DNA of 58,992 nt from Tidjanibacter sp. (GTDB lineage Bacteria > Bacteroidota > Bacteroidia > Bacteroidales > Rikenellaceae), in assembly GCA_017390585.1 (NCBI GenBank), contig JAFPBB010000022.1, forward strand, positions 1 through 58,992, in the 5' to 3' direction. Numbering within the stretch: position 1 is the first letter of the stretch; each line of letters starts with the position of its first letter. The notes under the pieces are model-generated. The model did no database searches. It was given only the letters and a program-made list of their open reading frames with translations, and was not told the DNA's origin. Position numbers and translations under genes: made by a program. This document shows, one piece after another, positions 16,496 to 25,483 of the stretch.

Positions 16496-17089
16496 ATGAA
16501 AAACATACTTATCATAACCCCAATGGCCTCCGAGGAGCAGAATATGCTTCAGGCCCTGAATAACTATCCCAATCCTTTGCTCAACTCCTACACCATTCGT
16601 CGCGGATTTGTGGGCAAGGTCTATGCTGCCGCAGCCACGGCTCTGGCAATGGAGGAGGAGAAGTTCGACCTTGTGGCCGTGATTGGCTACGCCGCCGCCT
16701 CCAAGGAGTTCTCCACAGGCGATGTGGTCTGCCCCCGTGCCGCACGCTACCACGACGCACGCATCCCCGAAGGCTTGGATGGGGTGAGCTTCCTTACGGA
16801 GCCCTATGAGCTTGTGGGAGAGGATGATGCCACCATCTATACGGGCGACAGTTTTGTCGACGCGGCGATGATTGGCGAGATCAAGGAGCGCTTCGGCACC
16901 CCTCGTGCTCTCTTCGATATGGAGGCTACGGCTGTGTGCCAGATTGCCGCCCAGAGGGGTGTGCCTGCGCTGGTGATGAAGATGGTGAGCGACACCCCCG
17001 AGAAGGGTTGCGATGCCGACTCTTTTGAGCGTTTCGTTGCCGAGCACACCGACTTCTCCGCCTTCGTGGAGATTCTCGAGAGGCAGTAG
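16496..17089 (+). CDS. mtnN: 5'-methylthioadenosine/S-adenosylhomocysteine nucleosidase
   Basis: This phosphorylase-fold enzyme removes adenine from S-adenosylhomocysteine, giving S-ribosylhomocysteine for LuxS. The 197 residues show the N-terminal glutamates after IITPM (Glu13/14), Glu143 in FDMEATAV and Asp166 in MVSDTPEKG, matching catalytic Glu12, Glu174 and Asp197 of E. coli MtnN. The protein is shorter and more divergent than E. coli MtnN, so an ordinary purine nucleosidase is possible, but the position right after luxS argues strongly for this role. I start at ATG 16496 rather than the TTG at 16487. Confidence 0.85.
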   Translation: MKNILIITPMASEEQNMLQALNNYPNPLLNSYTIRRGFVGKVYAAAATALAMEEEKFDLVAVIGYAAASKEFSTGDVVCPRAARYHDARIPEGLDGVSFLTEPYELVGEDDATIYTGDSFVDAAMIGEIKERFGTPRALFDMEATAVCQIAAQRGVPALVMKMVSDTPEKGCDADSFERFVAEHTDFSAFVEILERQ

Positions 17090-17136
17090 TCGGGATGTGA
17101 CAAATCGTTGAATACTAACCAAATAAACATAACACT

Positions 17137-17577
17137 ATGAAAATCGCAATAGGCTGCGACCACGCAGCATTTTCGTTCAAAGAGGAGATTCGCAACTACC
17201 TCGCAGAGAAGGGACACGAACTTGTAGACAAGGGATGCTACTCGCCCGAGCGTGCCGACTATCCTGACCACGGTATTGCCGTTGGTGAGGCTGTGGCAAG
17301 TGGCGAGTGCGAGAGGGGTGTTGTCATCTGCGGTAGCGGCATCGGCATCTCCATTGCAGCCAACAAGGTGAAGGGTGTGCGCTGTGCGCTCTGCTCCGAG
17401 CCTCTCTCGGCCAAGCTCTCCCGCAACCACAACGACGCCAACGTTTTGGCTATGGGTGCCCGCCTGATTGGTTTGGAGATGGGCAAGGCCATTGTGGACA
17501 CTTGGCTGGAGGCCGAGTTTGAGGGTGGCCGCCACTCGGGTAGGATTGACAAAATCTCCGCCTACGAGCAGAAGTAG
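17137..17577 (+). CDS. rpiB: ribose-5-phosphate isomerase B
   Basis: RpiB interconverts ribose 5-phosphate and ribulose 5-phosphate. The 146 residues begin MKIAIGCDHAAFSFK, a family signature, with the catalytic Cys65 in ICGSGIGISIAANK and SRNHNDANVLAMGAR downstream. It follows mtnN by 47 bases and may be in the same transcript. LuxS and MtnN release a ribose-derived moiety, but a metabolic link to RpiB is only a guess. Confidence 0.97.
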   Translation: MKIAIGCDHAAFSFKEEIRNYLAEKGHELVDKGCYSPERADYPDHGIAVGEAVASGECERGVVICGSGIGISIAANKVKGVRCALCSEPLSAKLSRNHNDANVLAMGARLIGLEMGKAIVDTWLEAEFEGGRHSGRIDKISAYEQK

Positions 17578-17601
17578 GGCCCGCACACGGCTAAGTCTGT
17601 A

Positions 17602-17647
17602 AATAGCACGACGGAGTGAATGATTCCATTCACTCCGTCGTGCTATT
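17602..17647. terminator. bidirectional terminator between rpiB and meaB
   Basis: A 21-bp perfect stem (AATAGCACGACGG... / ...CCGTCGTGCTATT) with loop ATTC lies between the convergent ends. The flanking T-runs are short. Confidence 0.8.
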
Positions 17648-17690
17648 GTAACAATCCTGTGGAGGGCCGACGCCTCTCCGTCAACTCGCT

Positions 17691-18803
17691 CTACTCGAGA
17701 CTCTTGTAGAGGTCGAGCAACTCCTTGGCCGCAATGAACGAACTGATGCGGTCCGAGAGAATGGCCTCCTCATAGCCTGCCAAACGCTCGGCGATGGCGG
17801 GGTTGGCGTAGAAGTTGGCCTTGAGGCTCTCGTTTATGCTCTCATACATCCAATATTTACCCTGACGGTTGCGGTTGGCTTGGAAGAAACCGTTGGCCTT
17901 GGTGTGTTTGATGAAGTCCTCCACAGTGTTCCACACGTCGCCGATACCCTTACCCGTAAGGCTCGAACAGGTCAGCACCTGGGGCGACCATTGGCTATCG
18001 GTGAGGGGGAAGAGTTTCAGGGCGTTGAAAATCTGTGCGCGGGCCAGCTCGGCGCGGTGGCGGTTGTCGCCATCGGCCTTGGTTATGGCTACCACGTCAG
18101 CCATCTCCATAATGCCCCTCTTGATGCCCTGCAACTCGTCGCCTGCGCCCGAGATTTGGAGCAGCATAAAGATGTCCACCATCGAGTGTACGGCGGTCTC
18201 GCTCTGGCCAACACCCACTGTCTCAATGAATACCACGTCGAAACCTGCAGCCTCACAGAGCACTATCGACTCCCTGGTTTTGCGAGCTACGCCACCGAGC
18301 GAGCCAGCACTTGGAGAGGGGCGGATGAACACTTTGGGGTTGTTGCAGATGGTCTCCATACGGGTTTTGTCGCCGAGGATGGAGCCGCCGCTGCGCTCCG
18401 AGGAGGGGTCGATGGCGAGCACTGCGAGCTTGTGGCCCAACTCGGTCACCATTCCGCCCACAGCCTCGATGAAGGTCGATTTGCCTGCACCCGGCACACC
18501 CGTGATGCCGATCCTCATAGAGTTGCCCGAGTAGGGGAGGCAACGCTCAATGATCTCCTGAGCCTGGGCGTAGTGGTCGCGATTGTTGCTTTCGATGAGG
18601 GTGATGGCCTGGGAGAGGATGGTGATGTTGCCCTCCAGAATGCCCTTAACATAGTCATCCGTAGAGAGTTGGCGGCGTTTTACTCGTTTGAAATATGGGT
18701 TCACGATGGGTTGGCTCTCAACGCCATTGGTGACATTCAGCGCGCTATCGCCGTGCTCCTCTTTGTGGTGATATTCGTAGTGGTCTATATTTGTGAAGCT
18801 CAT
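17691..18803 (-). CDS. meaB: methylmalonyl-CoA mutase-associated GTPase MeaB
   Basis: MeaB is the G-protein chaperone that protects and reloads B12-dependent methylmalonyl-CoA mutase. The 370 residues show a Walker A GVPGAGKS near 101-108, AIDPSSERSGGSILGDKTRM (switch region), IETVGVGQSE and the base-recognition TKADGDN. I use ATG 18803, whose codon overlaps the stop of the upstream thioredoxin-fold gene by four bases, so the two are translationally linked. The mutase genes are not in the window. Older annotations call this family ArgK or LAO/AO transport ATPase. Confidence 0.95.
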   Translation of the reverse strand: MSFTNIDHYEYHHKEEHGDSALNVTNGVESQPIVNPYFKRVKRRQLSTDDYVKGILEGNITILSQAITLIESNNRDHYAQAQEIIERCLPYSGNSMRIGITGVPGAGKSTFIEAVGGMVTELGHKLAVLAIDPSSERSGGSILGDKTRMETICNNPKVFIRPSPSAGSLGGVARKTRESIVLCEAAGFDVVFIETVGVGQSETAVHSMVDIFMLLQISGAGDELQGIKRGIMEMADVVAITKADGDNRHRAELARAQIFNALKLFPLTDSQWSPQVLTCSSLTGKGIGDVWNTVEDFIKHTKANGFFQANRNRQGKYWMYESINESLKANFYANPAIAERLAGYEEAILSDRISSFIAAKELLDLYKSLE

Positions 18804-19261
18804 AGATTGAGTAGTTTTTCTATGTTTGTGGTTGTCAATCGAGTGGGGTTTCCTGCCCAGATGATGTAGCCATTGGGGTCGACCATCAGTGCGTAGGGAA
18901 CGTGGTCGGTCTCGAAGGCCCTGAAGAGTGCACCACTTTCGTCGGTGGCGACGTAGCAGTATTGGTATTGGTGGAGCAGCATTGCTGCCACCTGCTCGGC
19001 GGGTTCTCGGGTGAGCGTCACCACGTCCATCACCGAGCGATACTCGCGGGCCAAGTTGTTGCACCACTCAATTCCCTCTCGGCAGTGGTGGTTGGCGGAG
19101 TGGAAAAATTGGATGAGGAGGTATTTGCCTTGCGAGTCGGGGCAGTCGCTTATCCACTCCACCCCCTCGATTTTCGGGGCGTAGGCTCCCACCTCGACGT
19201 GTTGGGCGGCGAGCATCTGGCAGGCAAATAGTGCAACGATAAATGTGGCAATTCTCTTCAT
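18800..19261 (-). CDS. exported thioredoxin-fold protein lacking the CXXC motif
   Basis: This protein of 153 residues has a signal peptide (MKRIATFIVALFACQMLAAQ) and a TlpA/redoxin-like fold: KYLLIQFF strand, a helix-start motif at residues 55-60, a VATDESGALFRAF segment, the cis-Pro loop HVPYALMVDPNG and IIWAGN. In the position of the active-site CXXC it reads N57-H-H-C60, so the nucleophilic first cysteine is missing and only the resolving one remains (another Cys follows at 67). It cannot be a normal dithiol oxidoreductase. It overlaps meaB by four bases (ATGA). Confidence 0.82.
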   Translation of the reverse strand: MKRIATFIVALFACQMLAAQHVEVGAYAPKIEGVEWISDCPDSQGKYLLIQFFHSANHHCREGIEWCNNLAREYRSVMDVVTLTREPAEQVAAMLLHQYQYCYVATDESGALFRAFETDHVPYALMVDPNGYIIWAGNPTRLTTTNIEKLLNL

Positions 19262-19393
19262 CACCACAAATGTAGCTATTTGATTTGAGATTAGGAAATC
19301 GCGGGCGACAATTTTCCCTCCCGAGGGGGAAGTTGGAATGAGTTTGGTGATGCTGGGAGGTTGGAGGGAGTCATATCTTTCTGATCGAGGGCA

Positions 19394-19428
19394 AAAAAAG
19401 CTCCCTCTCCGGAAGGGGAGAGGGAGCG
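19394..19428 (-). terminator. rho-independent terminator of trxA
   Basis: On the minus strand GCTCCCTCTCC pairs with GGAGAGGGAGC around a TTCC loop, followed by seven T. Confidence 0.88.
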
Positions 19429-19460
19429 TAGTGTGGTCATCTCTGTGTGGCTGGTGCCGA

Positions 19461-19775
19461 TTAGAGGTTGGCCTCGATTTTCTTGCGGAGGTCGCCCTCG
19501 GAGCAAGCGCCCACCTGTTTGTCAACCAACTCGCCATTCTTCACGAATACGATGGTGGGGATGTTGCGAACCGAGAATTTCACGGGAACGTCGTTCGACT
19601 CATCCACGTTGCATTTGCCGATGTTGGCTTTGCCCTCAAACTCCTCTGCGAGTTTCTCTACGATGGGGCCGATCATACGGCAGGGACCGCACCACTCTGC
19701 CCAGAAGTCAATAACCAAGAGTTTGCTGTCTGCTGCCAACTCTGCATAGTTGGCGTCGTTAATTACAAGTGCCAT
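19461..19775 (-). CDS. trxA: thioredoxin
   Basis: This is a cytoplasmic 104-residue thioredoxin with the active site WAEWCGPCR (Cys29 and Cys32), the cis-proline loop NIPTIVFVKNGE and a C-terminal helix. It has no signal peptide. A terminator follows, so it is transcribed separately from the meaB pair downstream. It starts 103 bases beyond dnaE and could be read from dnaE's promoter or its own; I see no clear -7 box in the gap. Confidence 0.98.
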   Translation of the reverse strand: MALVINDANYAELAADSKLLVIDFWAEWCGPCRMIGPIVEKLAEEFEGKANIGKCNVDESNDVPVKFSVRNIPTIVFVKNGELVDKQVGACSEGDLRKKIEANL

Positions 19776-19877
19776 AGTAGTCTTTTAGTTTTAGTTAATC
19801 TATTGTGTTGAAGTGTGTTGCGTTGTTGTGCAAATCAACCTTGTGGGTTGCTTTGTTGTTCCACTCATTCTCTCCCT

Positions 19878-22800
19878 CTAACTTGTCAGTCGGAAGGAGA
19901 TGGAGTTGTCCGTGAGGAAGTCTAGTAGCTCTTGTGTGACGTGAACCTTGAGCTTCTTGGGGTAGAGCGTCACGGCCACAGACGACATTCCGTCGCAGAT
20001 GCGGAGGTTGAGTTTGGTCTTACCCTTGCTCTTCTTGAACCTCTGCGTGAGCTCCTGTCGGAGTTCGGTTGTCAAATCCTCCACAAAGATATTAATATTT
20101 ATCTCTTTTATCACATCGTCACCCACATCTTGCAGCTGAATTATGTGATTTATTTTCACCTCCATCTCGTCGGGGTTCCACGTCTTGGGCCTCACGCTGC
20201 CTTTGAGCATCAGGAAATAGCCCTTGTAGATGAAGGGTCGGAACTGTTCGTAGTCCTTGCCGAAGAGTGCAAACTCATACTCACCCGAGTAGTCCTCCAG
20301 CTTGAATTTGCCAAAGGGGCGACCCGAGGCGGTGGTGAGGTGCTGCTCGCCCGTGACCATACCTCCCGCAATGAAGTCCCTCTGGCCCACATCGGCGAGG
20401 TTGGAGAAGGTTGTCAGCGGGGTGTTGCAGACGTGGCGGATGAGCACCGAGTACTCGTCCAGGGGGTGCGACGAGAGGTACATACCCGTCACAAGTTTCT
20501 CCTGATTGAGGGTGAAGAGCCTATCCCACTCCTGCAGCGGCGGCATCACGGGCCTCTGAAGAGATACATCAATCATACCACCGAAGAGACTCTGCTGTGC
20601 ATTATCTCTGTCTTGTTGGTAGCGCGAGCCGTAGCGCACGATTTGGTCGAGGAATGTGGGGTCGCCCTCTTTGACCACCACGAGGAGCTTGCTGCGATGG
20701 AAGCCGAGTACGGAGTCGAACACTCCTGCGAGGGTCATATTCTCCATCGCCTTTTTGTTGACCGTGGTGAGGTTGATGCGCTCCACAAAGTCGAAAATAT
20801 CCTTGAAGTCGCCACCTCTTTCGCGCTCACTCACCAGCTCCTTCACCGCGGCCTCACCCACGCCCTTGATGCCACCGAGTCCGAAGCGGATGTTACCCTC
20901 CTTATCGGCCGAGAAGGTGTGGATACTCTTGTTGATATCGGGGCCGAGTACGCGGATTTTCATCTTTCGGGACTCATCCATAAAGTTGGTGAGTTTGTCC
21001 ATACTTGTGATGTTGCGGCTCAGCAGAGCTGCCATAAACTCGGCGGGGTAGTGTGCCTTGAGGTAGGCGGTCTGGTAGGCAACGTAGGCGTAGCAGGTGG
21101 CGTGGGACTTGTTGAACGCATAGGATGCAAAAGCCTCCCATTCGCCCCAGATTTTCTGGAGCGTAGGCTCGTCGTGTCCTTTGGCCATAGCGCCCTCCAT
21201 AAAGCGGGTTTTCATCTTGTCCAGCACCTCTTTCTGCTTCTTACCCATCGCCTTACGCAGGGTGTCGGCCTCGCCGCCCGTGAATCCTGCCAGCTGCTGG
21301 GAGAGCAACATCACCTGCTCCTGATAGACGGTGATGCCGTAGGTGTCGTAGAGATACTTCTCCATCTCGGGGAAGTCGTAGGTGATGGCCTCCTTGCCCT
21401 GCTTGCGTGCAATGAAGTTGGGAATCTTCTCCATTGGGCCCGGTCGATAGAGGGCATTCATTGCGATGAGGTCCTCGAAGCGGGTGGGCTTGAGGGCGCG
21501 GAGGTGTTTTTTCATACCCGGCGACTCAAATTGGAAGATGCCGGTGGTGTCGCCGTGGCTGAAGAGCGCGTAGGTTTTCTTGTCGTCGAGCGGTATGGCG
21601 TCGATGTCTATGACTCTTCCCGTGGTACGTTTGATGTTGTCGAGTGCATCTTTGATGATGGAGAGGGTCTTGAGGCCGAGGAAGTCCATCTTGATGAGGC
21701 CCACGCTCTCCACAAACTTACCCTCGAATTGGACCACGTTGAGGTCGGCATCCTTGGCCGTGGCGATGGGGGCAAACTTCTCGAGGTCGTCCTTGCCGAT
21801 GATTACGCCACAAGCGTGCACACCCGTTTGGCGCACCGAGCCCTCCAATTTTTCGGCATAGCGGAGGGTGTTTTGTATCAGCGGGTTGTCGCTATTTTTC
21901 TCGGCAGCAAACTCGCTTTGGGTCTCATACAACCACTCGAAGGGGGTCTGCTTTTTGCCGTTCTCGATCTTGTCGGGGATGAGTTTTGTGAGCCTGTCGC
22001 TCTCGGGCAGTGGGAGTTTCTGCACCCTTGCCACATCTTTGATGGCCATCTTGGGTGCCATTGTGCCGAAGGTGACAATCTGTGCCACCCTCTTGCGACC
22101 ATATTTTTCGATTACATAGCCCAGCACATCGGCCCTGCCGTCCTCATCGAAGTCGACGTCCACATCGGGGAGCGAGATTCGGTCGGGGTTGAGGAATCGC
22201 TCAAACAGAAGGTCATATTTGATGGGGTCGATGTTGGTGATTTTCAAGCAGTAGGCCACCACGGAGCCTGCGGCCGAACCACGACCCGGGCCCACCGACA
22301 CACCCAGCTCTCGGGCGGCACGAATGTAGTCCCACACGATGAGGAAGTAGCCGGGGAAGCCCATATTTTCGATGGTCGAGAGCTCAAAGGCGATGCGTTT
22401 TTCGAGTGCTTCGCCCAGCTCTTTTCCATACCTCCTGTGGGCACCCTCGTAGACCAAGTGGGTGAGGTATTGGAACTGCTTGGCAACGGTCAGTCGTTCC
22501 GAAATCTCGGGGTGTGCTGCTGCATAGTCGTATATGCTTGGTGCCGAGGCTATTGCCTCTCGCTCCTCGTCGCTTTTGCACTTCTTCAGGAGGCTCTCGC
22601 GCAACTTCTCCTCGTCGATCTCGAGGCTCTCGGGGACGTCGAAGTTGGGCATCAGAGGGTCGCTATTGAGGTTGTAGACCTCCACTTTGGAGGCTATCTC
22701 AACGGTGGCTTCGAGACTCTCGGGGTAGTCGGCAAAGAGCTCGGCCATCTCCTCGGGGCTCTTGAAATACTCCTCGCCCGTGTAGCGCAGACGGGTGGGG

Positions 22801-23519
22801 TCGTCGAGATCCTTGCCCGTGTTGAGACAGATGAGGTGGTCGTGTGCCATTGCATCGTCGGCGTCGGTGAAGTGGACGTCGTTGGAGCAGATGTACTTCA
22901 CGCCGTGTTTGCGAGCCAACTCCACGAGCACCGGATTGACCATATCCTGAGTCTGGATGACATCGTGCGGACGGGTGGGGTCTTTGGGCTTGTGGCGCTG
23001 AAGTTCAATGTAGTAGTCGTCGCCAAAGAGCGACTTGTACCACTCGATGATGCGTTCGGCCTCCTCGATGTTGCCTGCGCGGATTGCTTTGGGTAGTTCG
23101 CCCGCGATGCAGGCCGAGCAGCAGATGATGCCCTCGTGATGTTCGGCAAGAATCTTGTGGTCGATACGGGGTTTGCCATAGTAGGAGCCCTCGGTGAAGC
23201 CCATCGAGACGAGCTTTATGAGGTTGTGGTAGCCCGTAGCATTTTTGGCCAGCAGGATGAGGTGGTGTCGTCGCTCGGTATCTTTGTTTTTGACGAGTCG
23301 GTCGGCGACGATGTAGGTCTCACAGCCAATGATGGGCTTGATGCCTGCCTTTGTGGCGCTGTCGTAGAACTCCTTTGCACCATACATATTGCCGTGGTCG
23401 GTGATGGCCACAGCCTCCATTGCATACTCCTTGGAGCGGGCTATGATGGAGGGTATGGAGGCGGCTCCATCGAGGATGGAGTATTGTGTATGTACGTGGA
23501 GGTGAACGAATTGTGCCAT
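19878..23519 (-). CDS. dnaE: DNA polymerase III subunit alpha
   Basis: DnaE is the replicative polymerase. With ATG 23519 it has 1213 residues. The N-terminal PHP domain starts FVHLHVHTQYS (His6, His8, His10) with DHGNMYG near residue 41. The polymerase C family palm has the catalytic aspartates in PDVDVDFD near 450-456. The finger region follows, then a helix-hairpin-helix segment (GLGGIKGVGEAAV) and a C-terminal OB fold. An upstream in-frame ATG at 23540 would sit right next to the -7 box; family alignment favours 23519, seven codons later. Confidence 0.97.
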   Translation of the reverse strand: MAQFVHLHVHTQYSILDGAASIPSIIARSKEYAMEAVAITDHGNMYGAKEFYDSATKAGIKPIIGCETYIVADRLVKNKDTERRHHLILLAKNATGYHNLIKLVSMGFTEGSYYGKPRIDHKILAEHHEGIICCSACIAGELPKAIRAGNIEEAERIIEWYKSLFGDDYYIELQRHKPKDPTRPHDVIQTQDMVNPVLVELARKHGVKYICSNDVHFTDADDAMAHDHLICLNTGKDLDDPTRLRYTGEEYFKSPEEMAELFADYPESLEATVEIASKVEVYNLNSDPLMPNFDVPESLEIDEEKLRESLLKKCKSDEEREAIASAPSIYDYAAAHPEISERLTVAKQFQYLTHLVYEGAHRRYGKELGEALEKRIAFELSTIENMGFPGYFLIVWDYIRAARELGVSVGPGRGSAAGSVVAYCLKITNIDPIKYDLLFERFLNPDRISLPDVDVDFDEDGRADVLGYVIEKYGRKRVAQIVTFGTMAPKMAIKDVARVQKLPLPESDRLTKLIPDKIENGKKQTPFEWLYETQSEFAAEKNSDNPLIQNTLRYAEKLEGSVRQTGVHACGVIIGKDDLEKFAPIATAKDADLNVVQFEGKFVESVGLIKMDFLGLKTLSIIKDALDNIKRTTGRVIDIDAIPLDDKKTYALFSHGDTTGIFQFESPGMKKHLRALKPTRFEDLIAMNALYRPGPMEKIPNFIARKQGKEAITYDFPEMEKYLYDTYGITVYQEQVMLLSQQLAGFTGGEADTLRKAMGKKQKEVLDKMKTRFMEGAMAKGHDEPTLQKIWGEWEAFASYAFNKSHATCYAYVAYQTAYLKAHYPAEFMAALLSRNITSMDKLTNFMDESRKMKIRVLGPDINKSIHTFSADKEGNIRFGLGGIKGVGEAAVKELVSERERGGDFKDIFDFVERINLTTVNKKAMENMTLAGVFDSVLGFHRSKLLVVVKEGDPTFLDQIVRYGSRYQQDRDNAQQSLFGGMIDVSLQRPVMPPLQEWDRLFTLNQEKLVTGMYLSSHPLDEYSVLIRHVCNTPLTTFSNLADVGQRDFIAGGMVTGEQHLTTASGRPFGKFKLEDYSGEYEFALFGKDYEQFRPFIYKGYFLMLKGSVRPKTWNPDEMEVKINHIIQLQDVGDDVIKEININIFVEDLTTELRQELTQRFKKSKGKTKLNLRICDGMSSVAVTLYPKKLKVHVTQELLDFLTDNSISFRLTS

Positions 23520-23548
23520 AGTGCGTTGATTGATGGTCATACCATAGG

Positions 23549-23556
23549 CAAATATA
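23549..23556 (-). promoter_or_regulatory. -7 box TATATTTG of dnaE
   Basis: On the minus strand TATATTTG lies 29 bases before the preferred start at 23519 and only 8 bases before the alternative ATG at 23540. Confidence 0.65.
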
Positions 23557-23704
23557 CGCCATATTATTGGGATTTTTGCTCCCCCTCGGCTTTTTATTCT
23601 AATTATTTATTTGCTATATTGCGGTGCACCACCCCTCTCGCTTCGCTGTGCCTTCCTGTGTGGTGCCTGCTTGTAGGGTGGGGGCACTTTGGAGGAGTGG
23701 GGAG

Positions 23705-23735
23705 TTTGAAAAGTGAATTTTCGTAGCTATCTTTG
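23705..23735 (+). promoter_or_regulatory. promoter of yqaA-aroE (-33 TTTG, -7 TATCTTTG)
   Basis: TTTG (23705-23708) and TATCTTTG (23728-23735) are 19 bp apart, 26 bases before the start codon. Confidence 0.8.
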
Positions 23736-23761
23736 TCGGCACGTTTCCTAATAACATAGAT

Positions 23762-24412
23762 ATGGAAAACAACAATATCTCCACCCCCAACAACCAAACC
23801 GCCACTGCCGACAAGCGACCCGGAGTTATCCGCCGACTCTACGATTGGATGCTCTCGTGGGCCGAGAGCCGTTGGGCTTGGCTGGCCATCTTCCTCTTTG
23901 CCACTGCCGAGAGCATCTTCTTCCCCATACCTCCCGATGTGCTTCTCATTGCGCTCTGCATCGGTATGCCGCGCAAGTCGTTCCGCTATGCACTCTTGTG
24001 TACGGCGGGCTCGGTCTTTGGTGCTATGATTGGCTTTGGCCTGGGTGCCTTTGCGTGGGAACTTGTCGACGGATGGTTCATCCCCTCTGTATTCTCGCAG
24101 GAGGCCTTCGACAATGTTGCCAATCTCTACTCCCAGTGGAACTTCTGGCTCGTCTTCACTGCCGGCTTCACCCCCATCCCCTACAAACTCATCACCATCT
24201 CGGCGGGTGTATGCCTTGGCCTCTCGGAGTTTGGCATCTTTGTGTTGGCGAGTCTCATCTCCCGTGGTCTGCGATTCTTCCTTGTGGCGGCCCTCATCTG
24301 GAAGTTTGGCGCGCCCATCAAACGATTCATAGACAAGTATTTCAACCTTTGCGCCATCGCCTTCACAGTGCTACTCATTGGAGGCTTTGTGCTCATCAAA
24401 TATGCACTCTGA
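23762..24412 (+). CDS. YqaA/DedA-type (VTT domain) inner-membrane protein
   Basis: This 216-residue membrane protein has about five hydrophobic segments. It carries the VTT/SNARE-associated pattern: ESIFFPIPPDVLL near residue 50, GFGLGAFAWE, and the second half-repeat GFTPIPYKLITISAGV near 140, which contains the conserved Pro and Lys. The DedA superfamily includes lipid scramblases and transporters (undecaprenyl phosphate, for example), but the YqaA subgroup has no settled substrate. aroE starts 5 bases after its stop codon or overlaps it, so the two form an operon. Confidence 0.85.
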   Translation: MENNNISTPNNQTATADKRPGVIRRLYDWMLSWAESRWAWLAIFLFATAESIFFPIPPDVLLIALCIGMPRKSFRYALLCTAGSVFGAMIGFGLGAFAWELVDGWFIPSVFSQEAFDNVANLYSQWNFWLVFTAGFTPIPYKLITISAGVCLGLSEFGIFVLASLISRGLRFFLVAALIWKFGAPIKRFIDKYFNLCAIAFTVLLIGGFVLIKYAL

Positions 24413-24416
24413 GGCT

Positions 24417-25151
24417 ATGGAACTCTATGGTGTTATCGGGCTTCCTTTGGCCCACTCGCTTTCGGCCGACTACTTCACCCGTAAGTTTGCGGGCGAGGGT
24501 CTGCTGGACGAAATGGAGTATCGCAAGATGGAACTGGAGTCCATCGACTCCCTCCCGGCTCTTCTTGAGGCCCACCCCCAACTGCGCGGTTTCAATGTAA
24601 CCCACCCCTATAAGGAGCAGATCATCCCGCTACTCTCGTCGCTTTCGCCTGCCGCCGAGCGCATCGGTGCCGTCAATTGTGTGCGCGTGGAGAGTGGAGG
24701 ACTTGTGGGACATAATACGGACTATGAGGGCTTTGCCATTGCGTTGGGCGACTTCCTTCTCTCCGAGCGACCTCGTGCGCTTGTGCTCGGCACGGGCGGT
24801 GCCTCGAAGGCTGTGTGTGCGGTGCTGGAGGATAAGGGCATCGACTACCTGACGGTCTCCCACAGTGGTCGTGGCGACCTCTCCTATGAACAGCTGGATG
24901 AGACGGTGATTGCCGAACGTAGACTCATAATAAACACCACCCCGCTCGGTATGTTCCCTGCGGTGGAGGGGTGTCCTCCCATCCCCTATGAGCATCTCAC
25001 CACGGAGCACTTCCTCTTCGACCTTGTCTACAATCCGGCCACCACGGAGTTTCTGCGTCGTGGTCAGAAGATGGGGTGTGCGGTGTGCAATGGCCAGAAG
25101 ATGTTCGTATGCCAGGCCGAGGCGTCGTGGCGTATTTTCGGACGTATGTAG
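24417..25151 (+). CDS. aroE: shikimate dehydrogenase
   Basis: AroE reduces 3-dehydroshikimate with NADPH in the aromatic amino-acid pathway. The 244 residues begin MELYGVIGLPLAHSLS and show GFNVTHPYK with catalytic Lys66, HNTDYEGF with Asp102, the nucleotide loop LGTGGASKAV and INTTPLGMFP. ATG 24417 gives the natural family start; an ATG at 24402 overlapping the yqaA stop codon is also possible. The protein is shorter than E. coli AroE by roughly 28 residues, mostly in the C-terminal half. Confidence 0.95.
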   Translation: MELYGVIGLPLAHSLSADYFTRKFAGEGLLDEMEYRKMELESIDSLPALLEAHPQLRGFNVTHPYKEQIIPLLSSLSPAAERIGAVNCVRVESGGLVGHNTDYEGFAIALGDFLLSERPRALVLGTGGASKAVCAVLEDKGIDYLTVSHSGRGDLSYEQLDETVIAERRLIINTTPLGMFPAVEGCPPIPYEHLTTEHFLFDLVYNPATTEFLRRGQKMGCAVCNGQKMFVCQAEASWRIFGRM

Positions 25152-25214
25152 GAGGATTTGAGAGGGGTCTAAGGTTCTGCGTGGCGGAAAACTGCAAATT
25201 ATTTGCGCCAGAGA

Positions 25215-25245
25215 GTTGCGGAATAGAAATTTATAGTTATCTTTG
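25215..25245 (+). promoter_or_regulatory. promoter of tRNA-Leu (-33 GTTG, -7 TATCTTTG)
   Basis: GTTG (25215-25218) and TATCTTTG (25238-25245) are 19 bp apart, and the -7 box ends 34 bases before the tRNA. Confidence 0.8.
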
Positions 25246-25279
25246 CACGCTCAATAATCGGAAACGGTTGGAGAGTGAC

Positions 25280-25361
25280 GCCCAGGTGGCGGAATAGGTA
25301 GACGCGCACGTTTCAGGTGCGTGTGCCGCAAGGCGTGCAGGTTCGATTCCTGTCCTGGGCA
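25280..25361 (+). tRNA. tRNA-Leu, anticodon CAG
   Basis: GCCCAGG pairs with CCTGGGC, with discriminator A. The anticodon loop TTTCAGG has anticodon CAG, reading CUG. A long variable arm (GTGCCGCAAGGCGT) marks class II, and the T arm is GCAGGTTCGATTCCTGT. CCA is not encoded. Confidence 0.96.
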
Positions 25362-25363
25362 CG

Positions 25364-25403
25364 AAGAGTTGCAATTGCGAAAGTGGTTGCAACTCTTTTT
25401 TTT
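25364..25403 (+). terminator. rho-independent terminator of tRNA-Leu
   Basis: AAGAGTTGCAA pairs with TTGCAACTCTT and is followed by a run of eight T in total. Confidence 0.9.
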
Positions 25404-25448
25404 GTTGTGTGCGTCGCGGGTGTGTGGAGTGGATTGGGGAGGGTGATA

Positions 25449-25478
25449 AAACAAAAAACGGTCCACTTTCGTGGACCG
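25449..25478 (-). terminator. rho-independent terminator of tRNA-Asn
   Basis: On the minus strand CGGTCCAC pairs with GTGGACCG around GAAA and is followed by TTTTTTG. Confidence 0.88.
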
Positions 25479-25483
25479 CTCTG

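Noticed and set aside
19932..23096. Long open frame (over 1000 codons) antisense to dnaE
   Set aside because: Same composition artefact; the opposite strand encodes a complete DnaE with all catalytic motifs.
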